Assembly: GCA_005883355.1 (NCBI GenBank)
Contig: VAXG01000035.1
Span: forward strand, 22,119-86,118
Source of the DNA: Actinomycetota bacterium
Lineage (GTDB): Bacteria; Actinomycetota; Thermoleophilia; Gaiellales; Gaiellaceae
DNA: 64,000 nt
Reading direction: 5' to 3'
In this document: piece after piece, positions 39,784 to 47,444 of the stretch
Position numbering within the stretch: position 1 is the stretch's first letter
Layout: the number at the start of each line of letters is the position of its first letter
Position numbers and translations under genes: made by a program
The notes under the pieces: model-generated
What the model was told of the DNA's origin: nothing
Database searches by the model: none
Seen by the model: the letters and a program-made list of their open reading frames with translations, nothing else

Positions 39784-41136
39784 TTAGAAGCGGACGTCTT
39801 GCAGGGCGTCGGCGGCCTGGCGATAGAGCCGGGCAGCAGCCCGATCGTCGCCGCGCCGGGCGGCGAGGTCGCCCTGAGCGACCCAGGCCGATGCGCGATG
39901 ACTTCCGGAAGAAAGCTGGTCGTAGGCACGCTCGCCGGCCTGGAGCGCCTCATCCGCCTCGTCGAGGCGGCCCTGCTCGAGCAACGCCCGGCCCAGGACG
40001 AGCTGGGCGTTGCCGATTTCGGCGGTCTCGTCGACACGGTCGCCGAGCAGCTCGAGCGCGTACCGCGCCTGCTCCTCGGCCCGCGTGCTGTCGCCGGTGC
40101 GCAGGTGGACCTGGGCGATGCCGTTGACTGCGTGCGCGGCCTCCGCGTCGTTCCCGACTTCGAGGGCGATGCCGACTGCGTCCTTGAGGAAGTCGACGGC
40201 TTCCTCGGGATGGCCCAGGAGGAAGTTGATCCCGCCGAGGTTGTTCAGTAGCCGGCCGAGATTCGAACGATCCGAAAGTTCCTCGTAGACGGCCTTGGCG
40301 CGCTCGGCGTAGGAACGCGCGAGGACCCAGTGGCCCTCGCGGTCGGCGATGATCGACGCCTGGAAGTAGACGTCGGCGGCCGTGCGCTTGTCGTTGAGGC
40401 CTTCGGCCAGCTCGAGTGCGCGTTCGACGTCCTCGCGCGCAGCCTCGAGGTCGCGTCGCCGCCGATAACAGCGCGAGCGCCACGCAAGGATGTTGGAGCG
40501 CAGCTGGTCGGACGGAATCTCCGAGCGCTCGGCCACCTTGAGTGCCTCGTCGAAGAGCCCGATAGACGTCTGGATGCTGTTGAGCTTGTAGCGAGCGACG
40601 CCGAGCCGGAAGAGCACGTCGGCGCGTTCGATATCCGAGAAGGATGTGCCCTCGCTGAGGACGCGTGCGCGCTCGAGCAACGCAATCGCCTCGCGAACGT
40701 CGCCGGCTCGCATCCGTACCGTGGCTTCACCGGACAGCGCACGCGACTCGAGCTCCGGCATGCCCGTCGCCAGAACCGCAGGGCGGACGCGCTCGAACTC
40801 CTCGAGGGCTTCTTCGTTCCGACGCGCTTCCAGCAGTGCCTCCGCGCGCGCAAGAGCTGCATCGACACGTCCGCGCTCGTCGGCCGAGACACCGTTGGCC
40901 AGGAAGCCCGAGTCCACGCCGAGCCGCTCGGCGATCCAGTCGATCGTCTCGCGGGTCGGGCGGGTCTTGCCGCGCTCGATCTGACTCACGTACTCCTTCG
41001 AGAACCTGTTGCCCGCCAGATCCGTCTGAGTCATCCCGGCGGCAACGCGGAGGTGACGCAGGCGCTCGCCGAGTCTCAGCCCGGCTTGCGCGGCGGAGGC
41101 CCGCTGTTGCTGACGGATGGCGGTCGGGTCAGACAC
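39784..41136 (-). CDS. XRE-family HTH regulator with TPR domain (second copy)
   Basis: A 450-residue protein of the same plan as 13875-15212. Residues about 18-80 are the HTH: GLRLGERLRHLRVAAGMTQT, with recognition segment SKEYVSQIERGKTRPTRETI. At least seven TPR units follow, for example RLLNNLGGINFLLGHPEEAV and AVNGIAQVHLRTGDSTRAEE. GTG 41136 is 7 nt after TACTAC. Upstream lie the inverted-repeat operator GTCAAGT/ACTTGAC and a small-RNA promoter; downstream lies the exported 37-residue peptide. A peptide-responsive regulator of the RRNPP type is the inferred role. Confidence 0.85.
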   Translation of the reverse strand: MSDPTAIRQQQRASAAQAGLRLGERLRHLRVAAGMTQTDLAGNRFSKEYVSQIERGKTRPTRETIDWIAERLGVDSGFLANGVSADERGRVDAALARAEALLEARRNEEALEEFERVRPAVLATGMPELESRALSGEATVRMRAGDVREAIALLERARVLSEGTSFSDIERADVLFRLGVARYKLNSIQTSIGLFDEALKVAERSEIPSDQLRSNILAWRSRCYRRRRDLEAAREDVERALELAEGLNDKRTAADVYFQASIIADREGHWVLARSYAERAKAVYEELSDRSNLGRLLNNLGGINFLLGHPEEAVDFLKDAVGIALEVGNDAEAAHAVNGIAQVHLRTGDSTRAEEQARYALELLGDRVDETAEIGNAQLVLGRALLEQGRLDEADEALQAGERAYDQLSSGSHRASAWVAQGDLAARRGDDRAAARLYRQAADALQDVRF

Positions 41137-41143
41137 TCAAGCG

Positions 41144-41149
41144 GTAGTA
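41144..41149 (-). promoter_or_regulatory. -10 hexamer TACTAC, leaderless XRE-TPR start
   Basis: TACTAC lies 7 nt before GTG 41136; TTGACG further upstream (41169-41174) is a poorly spaced -35. Confidence 0.45.
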
Positions 41150-41179
41150 GACGACATGCTTCACCCAACGTCAACCTGT

Positions 41180-41203
41180 CCTTTTCAGCATCCCCCGAAA
41201 AGG
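41180..41203. promoter_or_regulatory. CCTTTTC/GAAAAGG inverted repeat
   Basis: Seven-bp perfect arms (41180-41186, 41197-41203) around 10 nt in the regulator's leader region; possible operator. Confidence 0.35.
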
Positions 41204-41223
41204 TCATGTTTGGGCGGTAAACC

Positions 41224-41267
41224 GGTCAAGTAAGCCTAATACAAATCACTTGACCGAGCTACTTGAC
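41224..41267. promoter_or_regulatory. GGTCAAGT/ACTTGACC operator with a third half-site
   Basis: GGTCAAGT (41224-41231) and ACTTGACC (41248-41255) are perfect 8-bp inverted arms 16 nt apart. A third ACTTGAC (41261-41267) overlaps the -35 of the small-RNA promoter. The layout suggests a dimeric HTH regulator, most simply the XRE-TPR protein encoded next door. No such site was seen near the first XRE-TPR gene. Confidence 0.5.
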
Positions 41268-41291
41268 ATGCCCCCGGAAGGCTCCTAGAGT
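41263..41291 (+). promoter_or_regulatory. sigma70-like promoter TTGACA-17-TAGAGT
   Basis: TTGACA (41263-41268), 17-nt spacer, TAGAGT (41286-41291): the best-formed promoter in the window. It points toward the small RNA and overlaps the operator. Confidence 0.6.
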
Positions 41292-41297
41292 GAGCCC

Positions 41298-41470
41298 ATC
41301 TTGCATCCGACCCAGACGCCAGGGTCGGCTGCAGGAGGCGCTTCACCAGGTGGGATCCGAAAAGGGCGTGGCTGGGCCGCAGAGCCAAGTCCAGGGGAGA
41401 CCGCCACACCAGGGCGGAGTCGCCTAACAGGAATCGACCCCCGGAGCCGCAGCCGGGGGTCTTCCTCATT
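41298..41470 (+). ncRNA. candidate structured small RNA
   Basis: The 348-bp gap 41137-41484 has no protein gene on this strand; its promoter and terminator frame a transcript of about 170 nt. It holds a CCGACCC/GGGTCGG hairpin (41307-41328), further GC-rich complementary pieces, and ends in a perfect GACCCCCGG/CCGGGGGTC stem (41436-41461) followed by a T-rich stretch. It does not match the 6S, SRP, RNase P, tmRNA or riboswitch hallmarks I know. No gene follows in the same direction, so it is not a leader. Confidence 0.5.
41436..41470 (+). terminator. intrinsic terminator of the small RNA
   Basis: Arms GACCCCCGG and CCGGGGGTC around AGCCGCAG, then TTCCTCATT. It lies between the small RNA and the convergent MFS gene. 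Confidence 0.6.
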
Positions 41471-41484
41471 TCGGGCGCGTTTCG

Positions 41485-42918
41485 CTAAGCCCCGACGGCA
41501 GGTTCCGCCGTGGCCTCGGGGCGGACCTGGCGGACCGTTCCGACCGAGATGATCGCGCCCAGGAGGACGAGCGCGGCGCCGACGTGGACTGCTCGGTGAT
41601 AGCCGCCGACGAACTCGATCCGCCACAGCGGATTCGTCTGCGGGACGCTCACGCGCGTGGCGACGAGGGCGCCCATGATCGCGATCCCGAGCGAGCCGCC
41701 GACCTGGCGCATGCTGTTGATGACGGCGGAGCCCACGCCCGCCTTCGCCACCGGGACCGCGCCCATCGCCGCAGCCGTCGTCGGAGCCATCGTCGTGGCC
41801 AGCCCGAAGCCGCCGACGAGCAGGCCGGGAAGGATGTTCCAGAAGGACGAGTTGGCGTCGAGCGTCCCGAAGAGGATCAGTGAGACGGCGAGCAGAGTCA
41901 TCCCCGCGCCCATGAGCCAGCGGGCGCCGACGCGGTCGGAGAAGCGCCCGGCGATCGGGGCGACGAGAATGATCAGGACGGTCAGCGGCAGGAACGTCGC
42001 GCCGGTCTCGATCGCGCTATAGCCGAGGACGCCCTGAAGCAGGAGCGAGTTGTAGAAGAAGATCCCGAACATCGCGAGCCCGACGAGCAGCATCGCGGCA
42101 TTGGCGCCTGCGAACGTCGGATTCCGGAACAGCGAGAGATCGAGCATCGGGAGGCGCTGGTGGTGTTCGAGCAACACGAACACGACCAGCGCGACCACTG
42201 CGATCGCGAACAGTATCAAGACTCGTGTCGACGTCCACGCATGAGTGTTCGTCTCGATCAGTCCGTACGTGAGTGCGAAGAGGCCGATGCCGGACGTGAC
42301 CAGCCCGGGTAAATCGAGACGCTGTTCTCGCGACGTGTCCTTGGTCTCGTCGATGAAGACCCGCGCGGCGAGCACGCCGAGCACGCCGACGGGGACGTTG
42401 ATGAAGAAGATCCAGCTCCAGTTCACCTTCTCGGTCAACAACCCGCCGACGATGGGGCCGATCGCGAGCGCCAGCGCCGCGACGCCGGCCCAGATGCCGA
42501 TCGCCATGCCGCGTTGGCGCGGCGGGAAGGTGGCGGTGATGATCGACAGCGTCGCCGGATTCATCAACGCCGCGCCCACTCCTTGCACGGTGCGCGCAGC
42601 GATGAGCGACGTCGACCCGCTCGCGAGGCCGCACCACAGGGACGCCCCGGTAAAGATCACGAGACCTGTGATGAAGATCGCTCTACGGCCGAGCAGGTCG
42701 GCGAGCTTCCCTCCGGTCAGCAGGAGAACGCCGAACGTGAGGGCGTAGGCGTTCACGACCCATTCGAGCTCGGAGATGCCGATGCCGAGGTCCTGCTGGA
42801 TCGACGGCAGCGCGACGTTCACGACCGTGTTGTCGAGCATGATCATGAACAGGCCGATCGCCACTGCAACGAGCGTCCACCACTTGCGGTTCTCCGGCGT
42901 GAACAGTCGAGCTCGCAT
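41485..42918 (-). CDS. MFS transporter, DHA2/EmrB type
   Basis: A 477-residue 14-helix multidrug exporter. Helix 1 reads LDNTVVNVALPSIQQDLGIG, motif A is GKLADLLGRRAIFITGLVIF, and helix 5 has QGVGAALMNPATLSIITATF. Unlike the one at 10289-12256 it has no fused regulator; the C-terminus ends PEATAEPAVGA right after the last helix. ATG 42918 is preceded by TAACCT (9 nt). Substrate unknown. Confidence 0.92.
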   Translation of the reverse strand: MRARLFTPENRKWWTLVAVAIGLFMIMLDNTVVNVALPSIQQDLGIGISELEWVVNAYALTFGVLLLTGGKLADLLGRRAIFITGLVIFTGASLWCGLASGSTSLIAARTVQGVGAALMNPATLSIITATFPPRQRGMAIGIWAGVAALALAIGPIVGGLLTEKVNWSWIFFINVPVGVLGVLAARVFIDETKDTSREQRLDLPGLVTSGIGLFALTYGLIETNTHAWTSTRVLILFAIAVVALVVFVLLEHHQRLPMLDLSLFRNPTFAGANAAMLLVGLAMFGIFFYNSLLLQGVLGYSAIETGATFLPLTVLIILVAPIAGRFSDRVGARWLMGAGMTLLAVSLILFGTLDANSSFWNILPGLLVGGFGLATTMAPTTAAAMGAVPVAKAGVGSAVINSMRQVGGSLGIAIMGALVATRVSVPQTNPLWRIEFVGGYHRAVHVGAALVLLGAIISVGTVRQVRPEATAEPAVGA

Positions 42919-42970
42919 CCGGGAGAGAGGTTAGAGCACCACACCCGCCCCTTCGAGGTATGGCTACCCG

Positions 42971-42976
42971 TACGCT
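42971..42976 (+). promoter_or_regulatory. -10 hexamer TACGCT, leaderless start
   Basis: TACGCT then 6 nt then GTG 42983. Confidence 0.45.
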
Positions 42977-42982
42977 TCGCGC

Positions 42983-44917
42983 GTGACGGAGTTCATCTGG
43001 AGCCCGAGCCCCGAGGACGTCGGGAACGCGAACGTGACCAGGCTCGCGCGCCGACTCGGCGTGGAGGGCTACGGCGACCTGCACCGGATCTCGGTCGAGG
43101 AACCGGAGCGCTTCTGGCCCGCGGTGATCGAGGATCTCGGGCTCGAGTTCTCCGAGCCCTGGGAACACGTCTTGGACACGTCGCGCGGCACCGAATGGGC
43201 GACGTGGTTCACCGGCGGCAAGCTGAATCTCGCCTGGAACTGCGTCCACAGGTGGGCGGCCGGCGAGCTCGCGGAGCAGGAGGCCGCGGTCTGGCAGGGC
43301 GAGGACGGAACCCGAGTCGCGCTGACCTGGCGCGAGCTCTCCCAGGAGGTCTTCCGGCTCGCCGAAGGGCTTGCGTCGATAGGCATCGGCGAGGGGGACG
43401 CAGTCGGAATCTTCCTGCCGATGTCGCCGCAGGTCGCGATTGCGTCACATGCCTGCGCACACCTGGGCGCCGTTCAAGTCCCCATCTTCTCCGGCTTCGC
43501 GCCGCCGGCGATCGCGGCTCGGCTCGCGGACGCTAAGGCAAAGGCGCTGATCACTGCCGACGGCTCGCTTCGGCGCGGGCAGATGGTGGCGATGAAGGAG
43601 ATCGCCGACGAGGCGCTCCGCTCGGCGCCGACCGTCACGCACACGGTCGTCTGGCGGCGGCTCGGGCTCAACGACGTGCCGATGACACTTGGGCGTGACC
43701 GCTTCTGGGACGAGCTCGTCGAGAACACGTCCGGGGGTCTGACCCCGAGACAGGTCGACTCGGAGCATCCCTACCTGCTCGCATACACCTCGGGTACGAC
43801 CGGCAAGCCCAAGGGCGCGCTGCATGTCCAGGCAGGCTTCCTCGTTTCGATCGCGCGCGAGGTCGCGTATCAGACGAACGTCAAGCCCGGCGACCGCATC
43901 CACTTCGCCACCGACATGGGTTGGATCATGGGCCCGTGGACGGTGGTCGGTGGTGGCGCGGCCGGCGCGACGATCGTGTACGCGGAGGGTGCACCCGACT
44001 TTCCGGCCGACCGGATCTGGAAGCTGGTCGAGTCGGAGCGCGTGACGATGCTCGGCGTCTCTCCGACCCTGGTCCGCGCGCTGATCCCCAAGGGCGATCC
44101 CCAGACGGACATGTCGAGCTTGAAGGCGATCTGCACGACGGGCGAACCGTGGAACCGCGATCCGTACCACTGGCTGTTCGTGAAGGTCGGCGGTGGCAAC
44201 ACGCCGATCGTGAATTGCTCCGGCGGCACCGAGGTCGGTGCGTGCTTCCTCACGACCTGCATCACCGAACCGGTGAAGGCGGTTGCGCTCGGCTTCCCGG
44301 CGCTCGGGCAGGACATGGACGTGTTCGGTCCGGACGGCGCGTCGTTGCGCGGCGAGGTCGGCGAGCTCGTGTGCAAACGACCCTGGCCCGGGATGACGCG
44401 CGGCGTGTGGGGTGACGAGGAGCGCTACCTCGATTCGTACTGGCGACGCTTCCCCGGAGTCTGGACGCACGGCGACTGGGCGTCGATCGACGACGACGGC
44501 TACTGGTTCCTGCACGGCCGCTCGGACGACACGCTCAACATCGCGGGCAAGCGAATCGGTCCGGCAGAGCTCGAGTCTGCCGCGGTCGCGCACGACGCGG
44601 TCGCCGAAGCCGCCGCGATCGGTGTTCCGCACGACGTGAAGGGCGAGGTTGCGTGGATCTTCTGCGTGCTCAAGCCGGGGAACGACGCCTCGCCGGCGCG
44701 CGCGCTCGAGATCTCGGCTGCGGTCACCGACGAGCTCGGAAAGGCCTTCAAGCCGGAGCGCATCGTCTTCGTCTCGGCGCTCCCGAAGACGCGCAGCGCA
44801 AAGATCGTCCGCCGGGCCGTCCGCGCTCGCGTCCTGGGCAAGGAGCCCGGCGACCTATCCTCCCTGGAGAACCCGGAAGCCCTGGACGAGATCGCCGAGG
44901 CAGCCGGCCGCAGCTGA
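42983..44917 (+). CDS. AMP-forming acyl-CoA synthetase
   Basis: A 644-residue ANL-superfamily ligase with an acetyl-CoA synthetase-type N-terminus (ACAS_N, NLAWNCVHRWAAGELAEQEA). Core motifs: LLAYTSGTTGKPKGALHVQA (A3), GGTEVGACFLTTCITEPVKA (A5), and the hinge/C-terminal RSDDTLNIAGKRIGPAELES. The catalytic Lys near the end is in LPKTRSAKIVRRAV. It activates a short organic acid to its CoA thioester via the adenylate. The acid is unknown; acetate, propionate or acetoacetate are candidates. Separate from the true acs gene at 53480-55450. Confidence 0.88.
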   Translation: MTEFIWSPSPEDVGNANVTRLARRLGVEGYGDLHRISVEEPERFWPAVIEDLGLEFSEPWEHVLDTSRGTEWATWFTGGKLNLAWNCVHRWAAGELAEQEAAVWQGEDGTRVALTWRELSQEVFRLAEGLASIGIGEGDAVGIFLPMSPQVAIASHACAHLGAVQVPIFSGFAPPAIAARLADAKAKALITADGSLRRGQMVAMKEIADEALRSAPTVTHTVVWRRLGLNDVPMTLGRDRFWDELVENTSGGLTPRQVDSEHPYLLAYTSGTTGKPKGALHVQAGFLVSIAREVAYQTNVKPGDRIHFATDMGWIMGPWTVVGGGAAGATIVYAEGAPDFPADRIWKLVESERVTMLGVSPTLVRALIPKGDPQTDMSSLKAICTTGEPWNRDPYHWLFVKVGGGNTPIVNCSGGTEVGACFLTTCITEPVKAVALGFPALGQDMDVFGPDGASLRGEVGELVCKRPWPGMTRGVWGDEERYLDSYWRRFPGVWTHGDWASIDDDGYWFLHGRSDDTLNIAGKRIGPAELESAAVAHDAVAEAAAIGVPHDVKGEVAWIFCVLKPGNDASPARALEISAAVTDELGKAFKPERIVFVSALPKTRSAKIVRRAVRARVLGKEPGDLSSLENPEALDEIAEAAGRS

Positions 44918-45026
44918 ATTTCGGTTTCTCGGCGCATACGCGTGCGAAAAACAAACCTGAATGTAAATTCGGCGGCAGGAATGCGCAGGATTCGGCTCGA
45001 AGGGGTATCTGATCGACGACCGCGCA

Positions 45027-45572
45027 ATGGTGCTTGCTGTCACCCTCACCGCGTTCGTACTAGGCCTGGCAGCGCCATCGGGGGCTGTTGCACATGCTTC
45101 CGATTCGGCAGCCCTGGCAGCCGTAGCGTCGTCGTGCGCCGGTGCAACAACCGCCGGCGGCGATCAGCACTCGCGCCTCGAAGCGATGTATTGCGGCATC
45201 AACGTCGTGCGGCGCGTCTACGGGCTCGGTTTTGTCCGGGGCAGTATCCCGCTGAACCGCTCCTCCCTGATGAAGGCCGACGCGGTGCGGCGATGCGGCT
45301 TCTCGCACACGCCCTGCGGCATGGCCTTCTCTCGGACGTTCAAGCAAGCCGGCTACCTCCCGGCCCACGCGTTCGGCGAGAATCTCGCCTGGGGACAGGG
45401 AGAACTCGGGTCGCCGCTGCACACGCTCCAGCTCTGGCTCAACTCGCCGCCTCATCGCGCCAACCTGATGGCACGCCGCTGGCGAGATCTCGGAATCGCC
45501 TACGAGAGCGGCCACATGTTCGGCCGCGACGGGGTCGCGCTCTGGGTGATGCAGTTCGGCCAGCGCCGCTGA
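45027..45572 (+). CDS. secreted CAP (SCP-like) domain protein
   Basis: A 181-residue secreted protein. A signal (VLAVTLTAFVLGLAAPSGAV) precedes a CAP domain: YCGINVVRRVYGLGFVRGS, HTPCGMAFSRTFKQAGY, FGENLAWGQGELGSPLHTL and QLWLNSPPHRANLMARRWRD, with conserved His and Glu. Its Cys residues suggest disulfides. CAP proteins are secreted; bacterial functions are poorly known. A lower-GC 109-bp gap with TGTAAATT precedes it. Length is normal. Confidence 0.87.
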   Translation: MVLAVTLTAFVLGLAAPSGAVAHASDSAALAAVASSCAGATTAGGDQHSRLEAMYCGINVVRRVYGLGFVRGSIPLNRSSLMKADAVRRCGFSHTPCGMAFSRTFKQAGYLPAHAFGENLAWGQGELGSPLHTLQLWLNSPPHRANLMARRWRDLGIAYESGHMFGRDGVALWVMQFGQRR

Positions 45573-45613
45573 GGCGGGCGCGCGTTAGTTTTCGACTGAG
45601 AGGCGCAAACAGC

Positions 45614-45619
45614 TAGACT
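45614..45619 (+). promoter_or_regulatory. -10 hexamer TAGACT, leaderless nadE start
   Basis: TAGACT then 6 nt then GTG 45626. Confidence 0.55.
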
Positions 45620-45625
45620 GAGCCC

Positions 45626-47347
45626 GTGCGGCTCGCATTGGCCCAGATCAATCCGATCGTCGGCGACCTCGAGGGGAACCGCGCACTGATCCTCGAGCGG
45701 CTGGCCGAGGCGAAGGATCACGCCGCAGATCTCGTGGTCTTCCCCGAACTGGCGGTGACGGGCTATCCCCCGGAGGATCTGCTCCTTCGGCCCGGCTTCA
45801 TCCGCGCCGCGGAGGAGTCGGTCGAGAAGATCGCCCGAGAGGCGCGAGGCGCGACCGTTCTCGTCGGTGCGCCTCACTTCGACCGCGATCTCTACAACGC
45901 CTGCTACGTCTGCTCGGCCGGCGAGATCAAGGCGGTGTACCGCAAGCGCTTCCTGCCGAACTACGGCGTCTTCGACGAGGACCGCTACTTCGCACCGGGT
46001 CGCGACCTGGTTCTGCTCGAGCACGGCAAGACGCTCGTCGGGCCGACTATCTGCGAGGACATGTGGCAGCCGGGCCCACCCGCGACCGACCTCGCGCTGG
46101 CCGGCGCGGAGTTGCTCGTCAACATCTCTGCGTCGCCGTTCTACGTCGGCCGCCCCGACGAGCGCGAGGAGATGTTCGTCACGCGCGCGCGAGACAACTC
46201 CTGCTTCGTCGCGTTCTGCAACACGGTGGGCGGCCAGGACGAGCTGATCTTCGACGGCCATTCGTGCGTGCTCGACGACGAGGGGACGGTACTGGCACGC
46301 GCACCCGGATTCGAAGAGGACCTGCTCGTCGTCGACATCGAGCCGCAGGAGGTGATCGGCCGACGCCTGAGCGACGTGCGCCGGCGCGCTCTCGCGCGCG
46401 AGCGTGAGCAGCTTCCGCCCGTCGACATCATCCACGTCGGCTCGCCGGGGCCGTCGAGCAACGAAAGCAAGGCCGTCGGCGAGGTCGTCCCGTTCGTCCA
46501 CGAAATCGAACAGATGCGTCGCGCGCTCGAGCTCGGCCTCCGCGACTACGTGGGCAAGAACGGGTTCGAGGAGGTGATCGTCGGCGTTTCCGGAGGAATC
46601 GACTCGGCTGTGACCGCGGCGCTCGCGGCCGAGGCGCTCGGGCCTGAGCACGTCCACTGTGTCTCGATGCCTTCGCGTTATTCGTCGGAGGCGACCCGCG
46701 GCGACGCACGCCGGGTTGCCGAGAGCCTCGGCTGTCCGTTCACGGAGATCCCGATCGGCACGATCGTCGACGCCTTCGACGAGGCTCTGCGGGAAGTTTT
46801 CGCGGGCACAGAGTCCGATCTGACCGAGGAGAACATCCAGGCACGCGCTCGTGGGGTGTTGTTGATGGCACTGTCCAACAAGTTCGGCTGGATGCTCGTT
46901 GCGACCGGCAACAAGTCGGAGCTCTCGGTCGGCTACGCAACTCTCTACGGGGACATGGCCGGCGGCTTCGCTCTCTTGAAGGACGTCTACAAGACCGACG
47001 TGTTCCGGCTCGCGATCTTTCTCAACGAGCGGCAAGGGCGCGAGCTGATCCCGCAGTCGATCATCGACCGCGCGCCGAGCGCCGAACTGCGCGACGACCA
47101 GCTCGACGAGGACTCCCTGCCGCCCTATCCGAAGCTCGACGAGGTGCTCGAGCAGTACGTCGAACACGACCGCACATTGGAGGAGCTCTCCAGAGACGGA
47201 TTCGACCACGACGTTGTCGAGCGCGCGGTGGCGATGGTCGATCGTGCGGAGTACAAGCGGCGGCAGGCACCGCCGGGAGTGAAGCTCCGTCCGAAAGCGT
47301 TCGGCCGCGATCGCCGCACCCCCATTACCAATCGCTGGCGCGGTTGA
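45626..47347 (+). CDS. nadE: glutamine-dependent NAD+ synthetase
   Basis: A 573-residue bifunctional enzyme that makes NAD from deamido-NAD with glutamine-derived ammonia. The N-terminal nitrilase domain has Glu in VVFPELAVTGYPPEDLL, Lys in VYRKRFLPNYGVFDEDRYF, and Cys in GPTICEDMWQPG. The synthetase domain has the P-loop GVSGGIDSAVTAALAAEALG and LVATGNKSELSVGYATLYGD. It ends with the conserved PITNRWRG; a second codon-aligned TNRWRG-stop lies 97 bp downstream. Start by TAGACT. Confidence 0.94.
   Translation: MRLALAQINPIVGDLEGNRALILERLAEAKDHAADLVVFPELAVTGYPPEDLLLRPGFIRAAEESVEKIAREARGATVLVGAPHFDRDLYNACYVCSAGEIKAVYRKRFLPNYGVFDEDRYFAPGRDLVLLEHGKTLVGPTICEDMWQPGPPATDLALAGAELLVNISASPFYVGRPDEREEMFVTRARDNSCFVAFCNTVGGQDELIFDGHSCVLDDEGTVLARAPGFEEDLLVVDIEPQEVIGRRLSDVRRRALAREREQLPPVDIIHVGSPGPSSNESKAVGEVVPFVHEIEQMRRALELGLRDYVGKNGFEEVIVGVSGGIDSAVTAALAAEALGPEHVHCVSMPSRYSSEATRGDARRVAESLGCPFTEIPIGTIVDAFDEALREVFAGTESDLTEENIQARARGVLLMALSNKFGWMLVATGNKSELSVGYATLYGDMAGGFALLKDVYKTDVFRLAIFLNERQGRELIPQSIIDRAPSAELRDDQLDEDSLPPYPKLDEVLEQYVEHDRTLEELSRDGFDHDVVERAVAMVDRAEYKRRQAPPGVKLRPKAFGRDRRTPITNRWRG
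47327..47347 (+). repeat. true nadE 3' end (first copy)
   Basis: The last 21 bp encode TNRWRG-stop and match 47424-47444 at 16 of 21 positions, codon-aligned. Confidence 0.6.
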
Positions 47348-47423
47348 TGATTGGGCCGATACACGGTCATAGCGGCAAAGCCGCCATGACCTCTTGAGCG
47401 GCATCGCAAGCGACGCCTCGGTC
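47348..47423. mobile_element. short hairpin insert at the nadE 3' end
   Basis: No gene. It contains arms GGTCATAGCGGC and GCCGCCATGACC (47365-47391, one mismatch) around AAA. Like the proC insert, it separates two copies of the host gene's last codons. Mobile nature is inference. Confidence 0.45.
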
Positions 47424-47444
47424 ACGAACCGCTGGCGGGGTTAG
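47424..47444 (+). repeat. displaced nadE-like 3' end
   Basis: Encodes TNRWRG-stop out of any gene. Its TAG (47442-47444) overlaps the Mug-NUDIX stop (47441-47443), as convergent neighbours elsewhere here overlap; this supports nadE having originally ended here. Confidence 0.6.

Noticed and set aside
41298..41470. Riboswitch reading of the small RNA (cobalamin, c-di-AMP, SAM, glycine)
   Set aside because: No conserved core of these classes is visible, and no gene follows in the same direction.
41301..41552. 83-residue plus-strand ORF in the small-RNA region
   Set aside because: It runs through the terminator into the antisense of the MFS gene, has no SD and low-complexity Pro/Gly/Arg composition.
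43730..43760. GGGTCTGACCCC palindrome inside the acyl-CoA synthetase gene
   Set aside because: It is in frame coding sequence (GLTPRQ); probably coincidence, although a similar motif ends the macrodomain gene.
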